Numbered from the stretch's first letter, positions 1 through 5,083 are shown. The stretch is DNA of 5,083 nt from Promethearchaeota archaeon (GCA_004524385.1 SDNM01000143.1:1-5083); one strand, 5' to 3'. Notes: a model not told the origin generated them from the letters alone. A program made the numbers and translations.

Positions 1-100
1 TAGTTTGCTTCACGAAAAGGGACTAACCATGAATTAATTAAATCTCTTTTACTTCACTCTTTAATTAGTTCATATGCAAAAAGTTATTACTCATATTTTC

Positions 101-111
101 TTTATATTTTT
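101..111 (+). promoter_or_regulatory. Possible archaeal box A (TATA) for the DUF6745-partner cassette
   Basis: TTTATATTTTT lies about 25-35 bases before the ATG at 136. Archaeal transcription normally starts 25-27 bases after the centre of box A, so this site would give a nearly leaderless mRNA. That fits the absence of any Shine-Dalgarno sequence before the gene. The surrounding DNA is very AT-rich, so a chance match is quite possible. Confidence 0.35.
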
Positions 112-135
112 AATAAACCAAATATAGATGATATA

Positions 136-450
136 ATGGGGAAGATTTATAGACAAGGAGATTTGTTATTCAAGAAAATTGATACCTTACCAAAAAGGAA
201 GCGAAAATTAGATACAGATATTATAGTTAGAGGAGAGGCAACTGGACATGCTCATGTATTAGTTAATGGAGATATATACACTTCTATCGTTGCAACAATA
301 GGGCCAGTTAATTTTTTGAAAACAAAAAGGGGTGCTAAAGTTGTTCACGACGAACATGAGACAATTGAATTAGAACCAGGTTTTTACGAAGTTGTTCGAC
401 AAAGAGAATATGATCCAGACGCTCCTGAGAATCTATGGGTTGAAGATTGA
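136..450 (+). CDS. Small conserved protein with HAH and HxxH motifs, partner of a DUF6745-like protein
   Basis: This 104-residue protein belongs to a family I recognise by pattern, not by function. Marks are the N-terminal YRQGDLL (residues 5-11), GEATGHAH (33-40), VVHDEHE (69-75) and the C-terminal VVRQREYDPD (86-95). From memory, small bacterial and phage-associated proteins with the same order (YRQGDVLL, GE-TGHAH, HEEH, PG-Y-VVRQREY) are common and often sit directly beside DUF6745 genes. Histidines 38, 40, 71 and 74 could form a metal site in a small beta-rich fold; that is inference. There is no signal peptide or membrane segment, so it is cytosolic. The start is ATG 136: the frame is open back to the TAG at 1-3, but those 44 codons hold no ATG, GTG or TTG. 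There is no Shine-Dalgarno site. Its stop codon overlaps the next start by one base, so the two genes are almost certainly co-transcribed and translationally coupled. Function is unknown. Confidence 0.85.
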   Translation: MGKIYRQGDLLFKKIDTLPKRKRKLDTDIIVRGEATGHAHVLVNGDIYTSIVATIGPVNFLKTKRGAKVVHDEHETIELEPGFYEVVRQREYDPDAPENLWVED

Positions 451-1022
451 TGGAGAAAAAAACGAAAGAACTATTAAAAACTCTTTTAGAAAATCAAAAT
501 CTAATTTCCTCACGAATCTGGCGGGATGTTCTCTGGCTACAAGATGATGAATCATTAGGGATTTCGAGAGGAAGGCGTTTTACTTGGAAGGATAAATTCG
601 GAACTCACGAAGGTAATTGGCAAAATTTCTTTAGAAAGGCAAAAGGACATTGGGACGACAACCAAATCAAACGCAGGCTAAGAGATTATTTACTTTTTCT
701 CAAGGGCGATGAATTGACTGCTCGTGAGGTCCTAAGTTGTAGAAATGCAGAGATAAGAAGCCTTCTTTTAAGCCAATTTGGTTATGAAAGACTCATACAA
801 GATTTAAAGGCAAAGGTACTTCATGAAGATGGTGAATCCCAATTAATTGAAATAGATATGGGTAAACATGAAGAAAATATAAGATTAATAAAAGTTCGAG
901 ACAGCACTACTAAACAATTTTATTTATTGCGGGTACCTCCGACAGTTTGGAATTGCAAGCAAGCCATAGCTTGGACATTCCGAATGGAAGAAGAAGAATA
1001 TAACCTTATTAAAGAGACTTAA
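450..1022 (+). CDS. Short DUF6745-like protein (C-terminal half matches; usual N-terminal region absent)
   Basis: The ATG at 450-452 overlaps the stop codon of the upstream gene by one base (TGATG), giving a 190-residue product. A TTG at 447 is the only other start, because an in-frame TGA sits at 441-443. Residues from about 80 onward follow the pattern I remember from DUF6745 proteins: a segment like LTAREVLSCRNAEIR, then FGYERLI, HEDGESQLIEID, a strand ending in IKVRDSTTKQ, and YLLRVPP...CKQAIAWTF followed by an acidic EEEEYN tail. Typical members are longer, often 300 residues or more, and the first 75 residues here (rich in W, K and R, with the run WRDVLWLQDDE) do not resemble their N-termini. 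It could be a minimal form or a truncated relative. It is cytosolic with no visible catalytic motif. The intimate overlap with the HAH protein suggests the products act together. The coding sequence looks somewhat less AT-rich by eye than the genes further right. Function is unknown. Confidence 0.85.
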   Translation: MEKKTKELLKTLLENQNLISSRIWRDVLWLQDDESLGISRGRRFTWKDKFGTHEGNWQNFFRKAKGHWDDNQIKRRLRDYLLFLKGDELTAREVLSCRNAEIRSLLLSQFGYERLIQDLKAKVLHEDGESQLIEIDMGKHEENIRLIKVRDSTTKQFYLLRVPPTVWNCKQAIAWTFRMEEEEYNLIKET

Positions 1023-1050
1023 AAAATACGCCCAAATCGAACGTATTTGG
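1021..1050 (-). terminator. Hairpin plus T-run terminator of the EF-hand-like gene, shared convergent gap
   Basis: The 47-base gap between two convergent genes holds a perfect 7-bp inverted repeat, AAATACG (1024-1030) and CGTATTT (1042-1048), with an 11-base loop. Read on the minus strand the stem runs directly into six T residues (A-run at 1021-1026), the shape of an intrinsic terminator for the gene ending at 1070. A second, overlapping stem (CCAAAT 1032-1037 with ATTTGG 1045-1050) is also possible and cannot form at the same time. On the plus strand no T-run follows, so termination of the cassette is less clear. Confidence 0.55.
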
Positions 1051-1069
1051 CAGTCCACTCCTTGGCATA

Positions 1070-1591
1070 CTATTTTTGATTCATATTCTTTTGATTTAGC
1101 TCAAAACCAATTTCTATATTTGGTATTTTATCTGATTCGACGCCAATAGTATGTTTCCCCTCAGTTAATTTTGCTAGAAGAGATTCATCTAATTTGAACA
1201 TAACAGTGATTTCATCTCCCATAGCAATAGTTCTTCCTCCCATCTTGCCATCCAGAAGATCATCAAAAGAAAAAGAATCTCCCTTATGATGAATGCGTAA
1301 ACTTTTCTTAATTAATTCGACATTTGGTGATCCTTTAGAAATATCAATATTATCTCCATTTAGGAATAACTTAACATGTTCAGAGGGATCAATCTCATCG
1401 ACATTGATATCCCCTAAATCTTCTTTTGCGGGGATCTCAAATGGAGCAAATAAATTAAGGGCACCAATTTTTATCATATCAGCTTTTCCATCGCCAGTTG
1501 TGTCCACTGTGAAGACGCTTTTTTTCGGTGGAAATAATTTCTTTATCATGGCTGTTGGAACCTTGAGGTTCTTTAAATCTTCTAATTTCAT
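1070..1591 (-). CDS. Hypothetical cytosolic protein with a single EF-hand-like DTTGDGKAD loop
   Basis: I do not recognise this 173-residue protein as a named family. Residues 30-38 (DTTGDGKAD) match a calcium-binding loop of the EF-hand/dockerin or FG-GAP type, with D30, T32, D34 and D38 as candidate ligands. The twelfth loop position is K41 rather than the usual acidic residue, so it is not a canonical EF-hand. Residues about 70-165 alternate polar and hydrophobic positions with turns (FLNGDNI, GDEITVMFKL, EGKHTIGVES, NIEIGFEL), as in a beta-sandwich. There is no signal peptide or transmembrane segment, which is unusual because such loops are often found in secreted proteins. The ATG at 1591 is preceded by AGGTTGATT, the best partial Shine-Dalgarno match in the window (one inserted T relative to AGGTGATT), about 6 bases from the ATG. 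It follows the dehydrogenase gene on the same strand, 103 bp downstream, but a hairpin between them argues for separate transcripts. Confidence 0.8.
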   Translation of the reverse strand: MKLEDLKNLKVPTAMIKKLFPPKKSVFTVDTTGDGKADMIKIGALNLFAPFEIPAKEDLGDINVDEIDPSEHVKLFLNGDNIDISKGSPNVELIKKSLRIHHKGDSFSFDDLLDGKMGGRTIAMGDEITVMFKLDESLLAKLTEGKHTIGVESDKIPNIEIGFELNQKNMNQK

Positions 1592-1655
1592 TACTAATCA
1601 ACCTACAAATTTTTTTCGCATTTAATTTTTAATATTTTTTTAAGATTATTTTATT

Positions 1656-1676
1656 AAAAAATTGGGATTCAATTTT
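1656..1676 (-). terminator. Hairpin plus T-run terminator downstream of the iolG-like gene
   Basis: AAAATTG (1658-1664) and CAATTTT (1670-1676) form a perfect 7-bp stem with a 5-base loop. On the minus strand, where the dehydrogenase gene ends at 1695, this hairpin comes 18 bases after the stop and continues into a run of six T residues. The stem has only one G-C pair, so it is weak, but the position and T-run suit an archaeal or intrinsic-type terminator. The flanking 1624-1663 sequence can also form an all-AT inverted repeat. Confidence 0.45.
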
Positions 1677-1694
1677 AATTTATGGTCTAGTAAA

Positions 1695-2717
1695 TTATTT
1701 ATCTATTTCTGAGATTTTTACGGGACGATTCTCTTTAAATGATTTTTGAGCTGCCATTGCTATTAAAACGTCTTGTAAACTATCTTCTCCATTAGGAGTA
1801 GGATCTTGATTATTTTGTAGACAATTAAAGAAAGATTTTAATTCGGTAGCATAAGATTCCATATATCGTTCCAAGAAAAAGTAAGGAATCTTATCAATAT
1901 TTGTACATTCTGCTGTGTATATTCTAACAGTATTAGTAGCCTCATTGTCTGCTAAGACACATCCTTTAGATCCTAATACTTCAACTCGTTGGTCATATCC
2001 ATAGACAGCTTGACGTGTATTATCAATTATTCCTAAAGCGCCATTTTTAAATTTCAAAACTGCTACCGCAGTGTCGATATCTCCTGCTTTGCCAATCTCA
2101 GGGTCAATAAGCACTGCTCCACTCGCATATACCTCTTCTACTTCGCTGCAAGCTTGATATCGAGCCATATCCCAATCATGAATTGTCATATCTATAAAAA
2201 TACCACCTGAAACCTTAATATATTCTATTGGAGGGGGAGCAGGATCTCGAGATGTAATTTTAATAATTTGAGGTGTGCCAATTTGCCCAGATGCGACAGC
2301 TTCATGAACTCGCATAAAATTTCGATCAAAACGTCTATTGAATCCGACCATTAATTTAATGCCTTCATTCTTAACAATTTTAAGTGTTTCCTTGATCCGC
2401 TTTAAATCCGTATCAATTGGTTTTTCACAGAATACATGCTTTTGTGCAATTGCCGCTTCTTGAATAAATTTTGCGTGAGTCTCCGTAGAAGAAGCAATAA
2501 TGACAACGTCAATTTCAGGGTCTTCAAAAATTTCAGTTGCTTTTGTAGTAAGATTTGATATACCCTTTTTATCAGCCCATTGTTTTAATTGAGCGTCGAT
2601 TTTAATATCTGCAACAGTTTTTAGTTTTACATTAGGTACTTTTCTTATTAGATTCTCTATATGTATTTTACCTATTCGACCAGCACCAATTACACCAACA
2701 ACAAATTCCCTATCCAT
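1695..2717 (-). CDS. iolG: Gfo/Idh/MocA-family oxidoreductase, probable myo-inositol 2-dehydrogenase
   Basis: The 340-residue product has the usual length and layout of the Gfo/Idh/MocA family. An N-terminal Rossmann fold begins VGVIGAGRIG (7-16, GxGxxG). D37 at the end of the second strand suggests NAD rather than NADP. The family CEKP motif is at 97-100 with catalytic K99. FNRRFD (126-131) and GGIFIDMTIHDWDMARY (171-187) supply D176 and H180, which complete the K/D/H set of inositol dehydrogenases. That last segment is strongly IolG-like. IolG oxidises myo-inositol to 2-keto-myo-inositol (scyllo-inosose) with NAD, in the cytoplasm. Other sugar dehydrogenases share the fold, so the substrate is inferred. 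The start at ATG 2717 places the GxGxxG at the normal distance. No Shine-Dalgarno site precedes it, but a perfect TTTATATA box A lies 45-52 bases upstream. An IolO-like epimerase gene on the same strand about 750 bp upstream supports an inositol role. It appears to be monocistronic. Confidence 0.92.
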   Translation of the reverse strand: MDREFVVGVIGAGRIGKIHIENLIRKVPNVKLKTVADIKIDAQLKQWADKKGISNLTTKATEIFEDPEIDVVIIASSTETHAKFIQEAAIAQKHVFCEKPIDTDLKRIKETLKIVKNEGIKLMVGFNRRFDRNFMRVHEAVASGQIGTPQIIKITSRDPAPPPIEYIKVSGGIFIDMTIHDWDMARYQACSEVEEVYASGAVLIDPEIGKAGDIDTAVAVLKFKNGALGIIDNTRQAVYGYDQRVEVLGSKGCVLADNEATNTVRIYTAECTNIDKIPYFFLERYMESYATELKSFFNCLQNNQDPTPNGEDSLQDVLIAMAAQKSFKENRPVKISEIDK

Positions 2718-2761
2718 AATAAATCTACTAGATGAATATAATTCGCAAAGTTAAATTACAA

Positions 2762-2769
2762 TATATAAA
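2762..2769 (-). promoter_or_regulatory. Archaeal box A (TTTATATA) for the iolG-like gene
   Basis: On the minus strand this octamer reads TTTATATA, an exact match to the archaeal box A consensus TTTAWATA. Its centre is about 48 bases before the ATG at 2717. With the usual 25-27 base spacing, transcription would start near 2739 and give a leader of about 20 bases. A second, weaker AT-rich element (ATTATATTC on the minus strand, 2734-2742) lies nearer the start and could give a leaderless transcript instead. Confidence 0.5.
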
Positions 2770-2952
2770 TTGAATTAAATCTTCTTTTGATAATAATATT
2801 TTGTAAGAGCTTTAATTAAATAATGATTTAAGTGTCTTTTAAAATAGTATTATAAATGTTACCATAGACAATTAAGAGGAATTTAAAGCAGTTCGGGATT
2901 GATTTTGCTATTAATATTGAATAAAAGTTCTTAATATACTAATCTATAAATG

Positions 2953-3020
2953 ATTAATAAAAATTAAAAAATAACGATCTTCATTAACCAGAAAATCTTT
3001 AGTTATTATTTTTTATTAAT
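2953..3020. repeat. Imperfect inverted repeat, 11-bp outer arms plus 6-bp inner arms
   Basis: ATTAATAAAAA (2953-2963) is perfectly complementary to TTTTTATTAAT (3010-3020). Inside it AATAAC (2970-2975) pairs with GTTATT (3002-3007). The unpaired parts are 6 bases on the left, 2 on the right and a 26-base loop (2976-3001). Seven T residues follow at 3027-3033 and the membrane protein start lies 39 bases beyond the right arm. It could be a regulator binding site or an RNA hairpin. The arms are almost all A and T in an AT-rich gap, so chance is a real alternative. Confidence 0.45.
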
Positions 3021-3058
3021 AATACCTTTTTTTACAGTTATGTTATATAATACTTAAT

Positions 3059-3400
3059 ATGATTAGGCTTAAAATTTTTAAAATATTTCAAGATTATCCT
3101 GAGCCGGATTACCCAGAAAATAATCCTTATAATACTATAATGGGATATGGAAATACGCTACTATTCATTATAATTATTATTATCGCATGGTTCATTGTTA
3201 GTTCATTATTAGCATATTGGACCTATAAGGATATAAAAAAAAAGCAGCTTACTGGATATAAATACGTTCCGATTGTTTTTTTTACTAGTTTTATAGGATT
3301 GGTCATTTATTATATTGTAAGATATAATGAAAAGTGTGCACTTGAATTTGATGAGGAAGCATGTTTATTAGAGGATGATTCAGAGAACCAAAATCAATAA
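3059..3400 (+). CDS. Small two-helix membrane protein with a Y-K-D/G...R motif (PLDc_N-like hairpin)
   Basis: This 113-residue protein has two predicted membrane helices, at about residues 32-52 (GNTLLFIIIIIIAWFIVSSL region) and 68-88. The segment joining and following them, with W54, Y56, D58, G66, G80, Y85 and R88, resembles the short two-helix domain seen at the N-terminus of phospholipase D/cardiolipin synthase proteins and in many stand-alone archaeal membrane proteins (WxYxDxxxxG...GxxxYxxxR). There is no catalytic domain here, so it cannot be a phospholipase. The N-terminal 27 residues are rich in proline, aspartate and glutamate, and the tail (96-108) is acidic. The start is uncertain. 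ATG 3059 gives the longest product. A TTATATAA at 3043-3050 would place transcription after that codon and favour ATG 3140 (M28), which begins just before the first helix. It converges with the epimerase gene 66 bp away and has no partner on its strand. Function is unknown. Confidence 0.75.
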   Translation: MIRLKIFKIFQDYPEPDYPENNPYNTIMGYGNTLLFIIIIIIAWFIVSSLLAYWTYKDIKKKQLTGYKYVPIVFFTSFIGLVIYYIVRYNEKCALEFDEEACLLEDDSENQNQ

Positions 3401-3423
3401 GATATCGGTTTATAAGACTTCTA

Positions 3424-3441
3424 TATTTTTATCTCTCTTTT
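3424..3441 (+). terminator. T-rich stretch, possible archaeal terminator of the membrane protein gene
   Basis: The 66-bp convergent gap (3401-3466) carries a pyrimidine-rich run with TTTTT at 3426-3430 and TTTT at 3438-3441, 24-41 bases after the stop at 3400. Archaeal RNA polymerase stops at T-tracts without needing a hairpin, so this could end the plus-strand transcript. No comparable T-run is visible on the minus strand for the epimerase gene. Confidence 0.3.
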
Positions 3442-3466
3442 CAAATTGGTATTCAAAGATCTATAA

Positions 3467-4282
3467 TTATAAAATCCTTTTTAAATATTCTGATGATTCT
3501 TTAGCCACATCTTCAAAAGAAGGCTTCATTATCGATTCAATTGACGCAAATCCTTTAAATTCAGATTCTTTAAAAATATTTAAGAATGATTTAAAATCAA
3601 AATGGCCTGTACCTGGAGCCCGCCTATTATCATCTGATAAATGCAGATGAGCAACGTATGGAATGATATCTTTCATATCTTCCCAAATAAATATCGGATC
3701 TTCTTCTAAATAAGTATGAAATGAATCGATTAATAGTTTTAAGTTGTCTGATCCAATTTCTTCTAATAGTTCTATTGATTCTGAAATTGTGTTGTAAGAA
3801 TCTATTTCAAACCTGTTAATCGGCTCAAATAACAATTCCACATTGTTATTTTCTGCGATTCTACAACATTCTTTTAGTGAATGTATAATATTCAATTTTT
3901 CTTTTTTAGGACTACTTTGAGAACTATAACGCCCTCTAATTAAGCCAATGATTACTTTTGATTGCACTTCTCGAGCAAAATCAATATATTTTTCAAGCCT
4001 TTCAATAGCCTTTATTCGCGTGTTTTCTTCTACATGTCCTAGGGAATAACCAAAACGGAGATAGGTGCTACCTGTTCCTAATGCAGGAATCTCCATGTCA
4101 TAAGAATTTTTAATTTCAATTAGTTTATTGACATCAATCTTTTCTGGTTCTAGTAAGCTTAGTTCGATCCCCTTAAAATTAAGGGGTTTTAACAAATCAC
4201 ATAAATTTTTAAATCTTTCATTGATTTTCTCTTGATTGCTCTTGGATTCTTTCAATCCAGAAACAATACTTAATTTCATCAT
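3467..4282 (-). CDS. iolO: TIM-barrel sugar epimerase, probable 5-keto-L-gluconate epimerase (IolO-like)
   Basis: The 271-residue product is a xylose-isomerase-like TIM barrel (AP endonuclease 2 superfamily) of normal length. As I remember it, Thermotoga maritima IolO (TM0416) shares its layout closely: ALGTGSTYLRFGYSL (67-81), KVIIGLIRGR (109-118), FEPINRFEIDSYNTI (152-166), LLIDSFH (183-189), HLHLSDDNRRAPGTGHFDF (212-230) and ASIES (246-250). Candidate metal ligands are E153, D186, H214 and E249, with H189 and R220 touching the substrate. The spacings between these equal those I recall for D-tagatose 3-epimerase (E152, D185, H211, E246, H188, R217). IolO converts 5-keto-L-gluconate to D-tagaturonate late in inositol breakdown. 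A related ketose epimerase or IolI/IolE-like activity cannot be excluded. Two tandem ATG codons (4282 and 4279) could start it; neither has a Shine-Dalgarno site. The iolG-like gene lies on the same strand, but the oppositely oriented membrane protein gene separates them, so they are not one operon. Confidence 0.9.
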   Translation of the reverse strand: MMKLSIVSGLKESKSNQEKINERFKNLCDLLKPLNFKGIELSLLEPEKIDVNKLIEIKNSYDMEIPALGTGSTYLRFGYSLGHVEENTRIKAIERLEKYIDFAREVQSKVIIGLIRGRYSSQSSPKKEKLNIIHSLKECCRIAENNNVELLFEPINRFEIDSYNTISESIELLEEIGSDNLKLLIDSFHTYLEEDPIFIWEDMKDIIPYVAHLHLSDDNRRAPGTGHFDFKSFLNIFKESEFKGFASIESIMKPSFEDVAKESSEYLKRIL

Positions 4283-4300
4283 TATTTTATTATGTTTGTT

Positions 4301-4309
4301 TTATTAAAA
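4301..4309 (-). promoter_or_regulatory. Possible box A for the IolO-like gene
   Basis: On the minus strand this reads TTTTAATAA, close to the archaeal box A, centred about 23 bases before the ATG at 4282. Transcription would begin at or very near the start codon, giving a leaderless mRNA, in line with the missing Shine-Dalgarno site. AT-richness makes this a weak call. Confidence 0.35.
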
Positions 4310-4366
4310 GCTTTAACTTAAAAGTAAAATAATTTTAATGAATAAAATAATTGTCTGGAAATCATA

Positions 4367-4374
4367 TTTATATA
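4367..4374 (+). promoter_or_regulatory. Archaeal box A (TTTATATA) upstream of a small ORF and the secreted protein gene
   Basis: TTTATATA is an exact box A consensus match, with a purine-rich GGAAAT stretch just before it (4358-4363) near where the BRE element would lie. A transcript would begin near 4396-4398. The first ATG after that is 4414, which opens a 28-codon ORF. The secreted protein start at 4537 would then have a leader of about 140 bases, unusually long for archaea, so that gene may use a closer AT-rich element (TTTATTAATTAAAT, 4511-4524) instead. Confidence 0.45.
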
Positions 4375-4413
4375 AGTCAAATATTATATATAGATTACTA
4401 ACACAATTAATAA

Positions 4414-4500
4414 ATGGGAAGATATTATCAAAAAGAATATACTTGCATAACAAATCAAAAATTAGACTACAAATCATTAATATATGAAAAAAAAAAATAA
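4414..4500 (+). CDS. Possible 28-residue small protein or leader peptide
   Basis: An ATG at 4414 opens 28 codons ending in TAA at 4498-4500. The product begins MGRYYQKEYTC and ends in EKKK, encoded within an 11-base A-run (4487-4497). It is tyrosine- and lysine-rich (5 Y, 6 K) with one cysteine and no membrane segment. It is about 40 bases downstream of a good box A and 36 bases upstream of the secreted protein start, on the same strand. No Shine-Dalgarno site is seen. A chance ORF of this length is common in any genome, so the only real support is the promoter position. Confidence 0.2.
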   Translation: MGRYYQKEYTCITNQKLDYKSLIYEKKK

Positions 4501-4536
4501 ATAAATGATCTTTATTAATTAAATTTCTGAAGTAAA

Positions 4537-5083
4537 ATGAGAAAAAAAAACCTGAAAATTTTAGGAGTTATTCTGATTTTCCTTTTTACATTAAATATTT
4601 TTACAGGAATTATAAATGAGGGAATAATTCCAGCAAATAATCAAAAGAAATCAGAAAATGATCCTATTTTAGATATAAAAGATGACGAAATCATAAAGGA
4701 AGATCCTATCAACGAAGAATCTCCTAAAACAGCTGGACCCATTAAGCTTGAACATGAATATGATTTTTCCTTTAATACTACTATTGATGAGGTATGGAAT
4801 AATTCTTTGAGTTTTACTGATTTTAATACTTCTGGTTCACCTTATTGGATGGGAATATCAGAACCGAAAGGCCTTATTGTATCATTCCAATTTAATATCT
4901 CTAATCTAAGAAATAGTACTGGCGATTTAGTAGATAAAGATTTTTTTAGTGGTGGTCCTCCTGAGGGTATTGCTGTACAGTTTTGGAATTACTCCAAAGT
5001 AGGTACTGATTATAAATCTGAATATTTTCAAATACAAGACGCTCCAGGTCTTGGAAATAGTACATGTAAATTTAAGGCTTATA
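4537..5083 (+). CDS. Secreted, probably glycosylated surface protein (N-terminal 182 residues; runs off the window)
   Basis: The frame is open from ATG 4537 to the window end. The product starts with a signal peptide or membrane anchor: basic MRKKNLK, then a hydrophobic core at about residues 8-26 (ILGVILIFLFTLNIFTGII). Next comes a low-complexity acidic/lysine linker (residues 35-66, many E, D, K, N). From about 70 onward a beta-rich domain with many aromatic, N, S and T residues begins. Seven N-x-S/T sequons occur at N80, N88, N97, N120, N126, N151 and N174, as expected for an N-glycosylated archaeal surface protein. The signal peptide, charged linker and sequon-rich beta domain are familiar from large cell-surface proteins of Asgard archaea. 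I do not recognise a named domain in the visible part. The anchor could be uncleaved, since no AxA cleavage site is clear. No Shine-Dalgarno site precedes the ATG. Confidence 0.85.
   Translation, partial: MRKKNLKILGVILIFLFTLNIFTGIINEGIIPANNQKKSENDPILDIKDDEIIKEDPINEESPKTAGPIKLEHEYDFSFNTTIDEVWNNSLSFTDFNTSGSPYWMGISEPKGLIVSFQFNISNLRNSTGDLVDKDFFSGGPPEGIAVQFWNYSKVGTDYKSEYFQIQDAPGLGNSTCKFKAY

Larger units (their letters stand above)
2718..3058. other. 341-bp AT-rich intergenic region between divergent genes
   Basis: This gap separates the minus-strand dehydrogenase gene from the plus-strand membrane protein gene. It holds a box A for the dehydrogenase (2762-2769) and an imperfect inverted repeat (2953-3020) followed by seven T residues (3027-3033). 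I found no ORF of useful length on the plus strand (the longest I read was 13 codons from 2732) and no tRNA-like fold. The stretch around 2860-2910 is slightly less AT-rich than its flanks, but I see no recognisable RNA motif in it. Confidence 0.7.

Noticed and set aside
4..135. Open frame continuous with the first gene, giving a possible 44-residue N-terminal extension
   Set aside because: It contains no ATG, GTG or TTG, is closed by TAG at 1-3, and the recognisable family starts at the M encoded at 136.
1047..1067. Direct repeat TTGGCA at 1047-1052 and 1062-1067
   Set aside because: Six bases, two copies, no link to a gene start or mobile element.
1293..1625. 110-codon plus-strand ORF
   Set aside because: It lies opposite the 1070-1591 minus-strand gene, shows no domain or sensible composition, and is an antisense shadow.
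3375..3650. 91-codon plus-strand ORF
   Set aside because: It overlaps the end of the membrane protein gene and runs antisense to the conserved C-terminus of the epimerase gene.
4325..4352. Direct repeat TAAAATAATT at 4325-4334 and 4343-4352
   Set aside because: Two 10-bp all-AT copies in a very AT-rich gap are easily explained by chance, with no further copies or CRISPR-like spacing.
1..5083. Search for tRNA, rRNA, CRISPR array, transposase or attachment site
   Set aside because: No cloverleaf, rRNA segment, regularly spaced repeat, transposase motif or flanking target duplication was seen by eye on either strand.

Overview
The window is AT-rich (roughly 70% A+T by eye) and looks like archaeal DNA, most plausibly from an Asgard-type (Promethearchaeota/Lokiarchaeia-like) genome. 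The reasons are the near absence of Shine-Dalgarno sites, TTTATATA-type box A elements upstream of several starts, short T-rich terminators, and a secreted protein dense in N-glycosylation sequons. This taxonomic call is an inference; there is no rRNA or other marker gene in the window.

Layout: (1) 136-1022, plus strand: two genes joined by a 1-base TGATG overlap. The first is a 104-aa protein with a histidine-rich HAH...HxxH pattern. The second is a short protein whose C-terminal half resembles DUF6745 proteins. From memory, these two families sit side by side in many bacteria and have no known function. (2) 1070-1591, minus strand: an unrecognised cytosolic protein with one EF-hand-like DxTGDGxxD loop, ending at a hairpin/T-run shared with the convergent cassette. 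(3) 1695-2717, minus strand: a Gfo/Idh/MocA dehydrogenase, probably inositol 2-dehydrogenase (IolG), with its own box A and terminator hairpin. (4) 2718-3058: a 341-bp AT-rich gap with an imperfect long inverted repeat. (5) 3059-3400, plus strand: a small two-helix membrane protein. (6) 3467-4282, minus strand: a TIM-barrel sugar epimerase very like the Thermotoga 5-keto-L-gluconate epimerase IolO. (7) 4283-4536: a leader/promoter region with a clear box A and a possible 28-codon ORF. (8) 4537 to the window end, plus strand: the N-terminal 182 residues of a secreted, probably glycosylated protein.

The clearest functional theme is IolG plus the IolO-like epimerase. They would catalyse the first and fourth steps of the Thermotoga-type myo-inositol degradation route. 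The two middle enzymes (second dehydrogenase IolM and hydrolase IolN) are not in this window, so the pathway is suggested rather than shown. The most unusual item is the two-gene DUF6745-like cassette in an apparently archaeal context. No mobile element, CRISPR array, tRNA or rRNA is visible.
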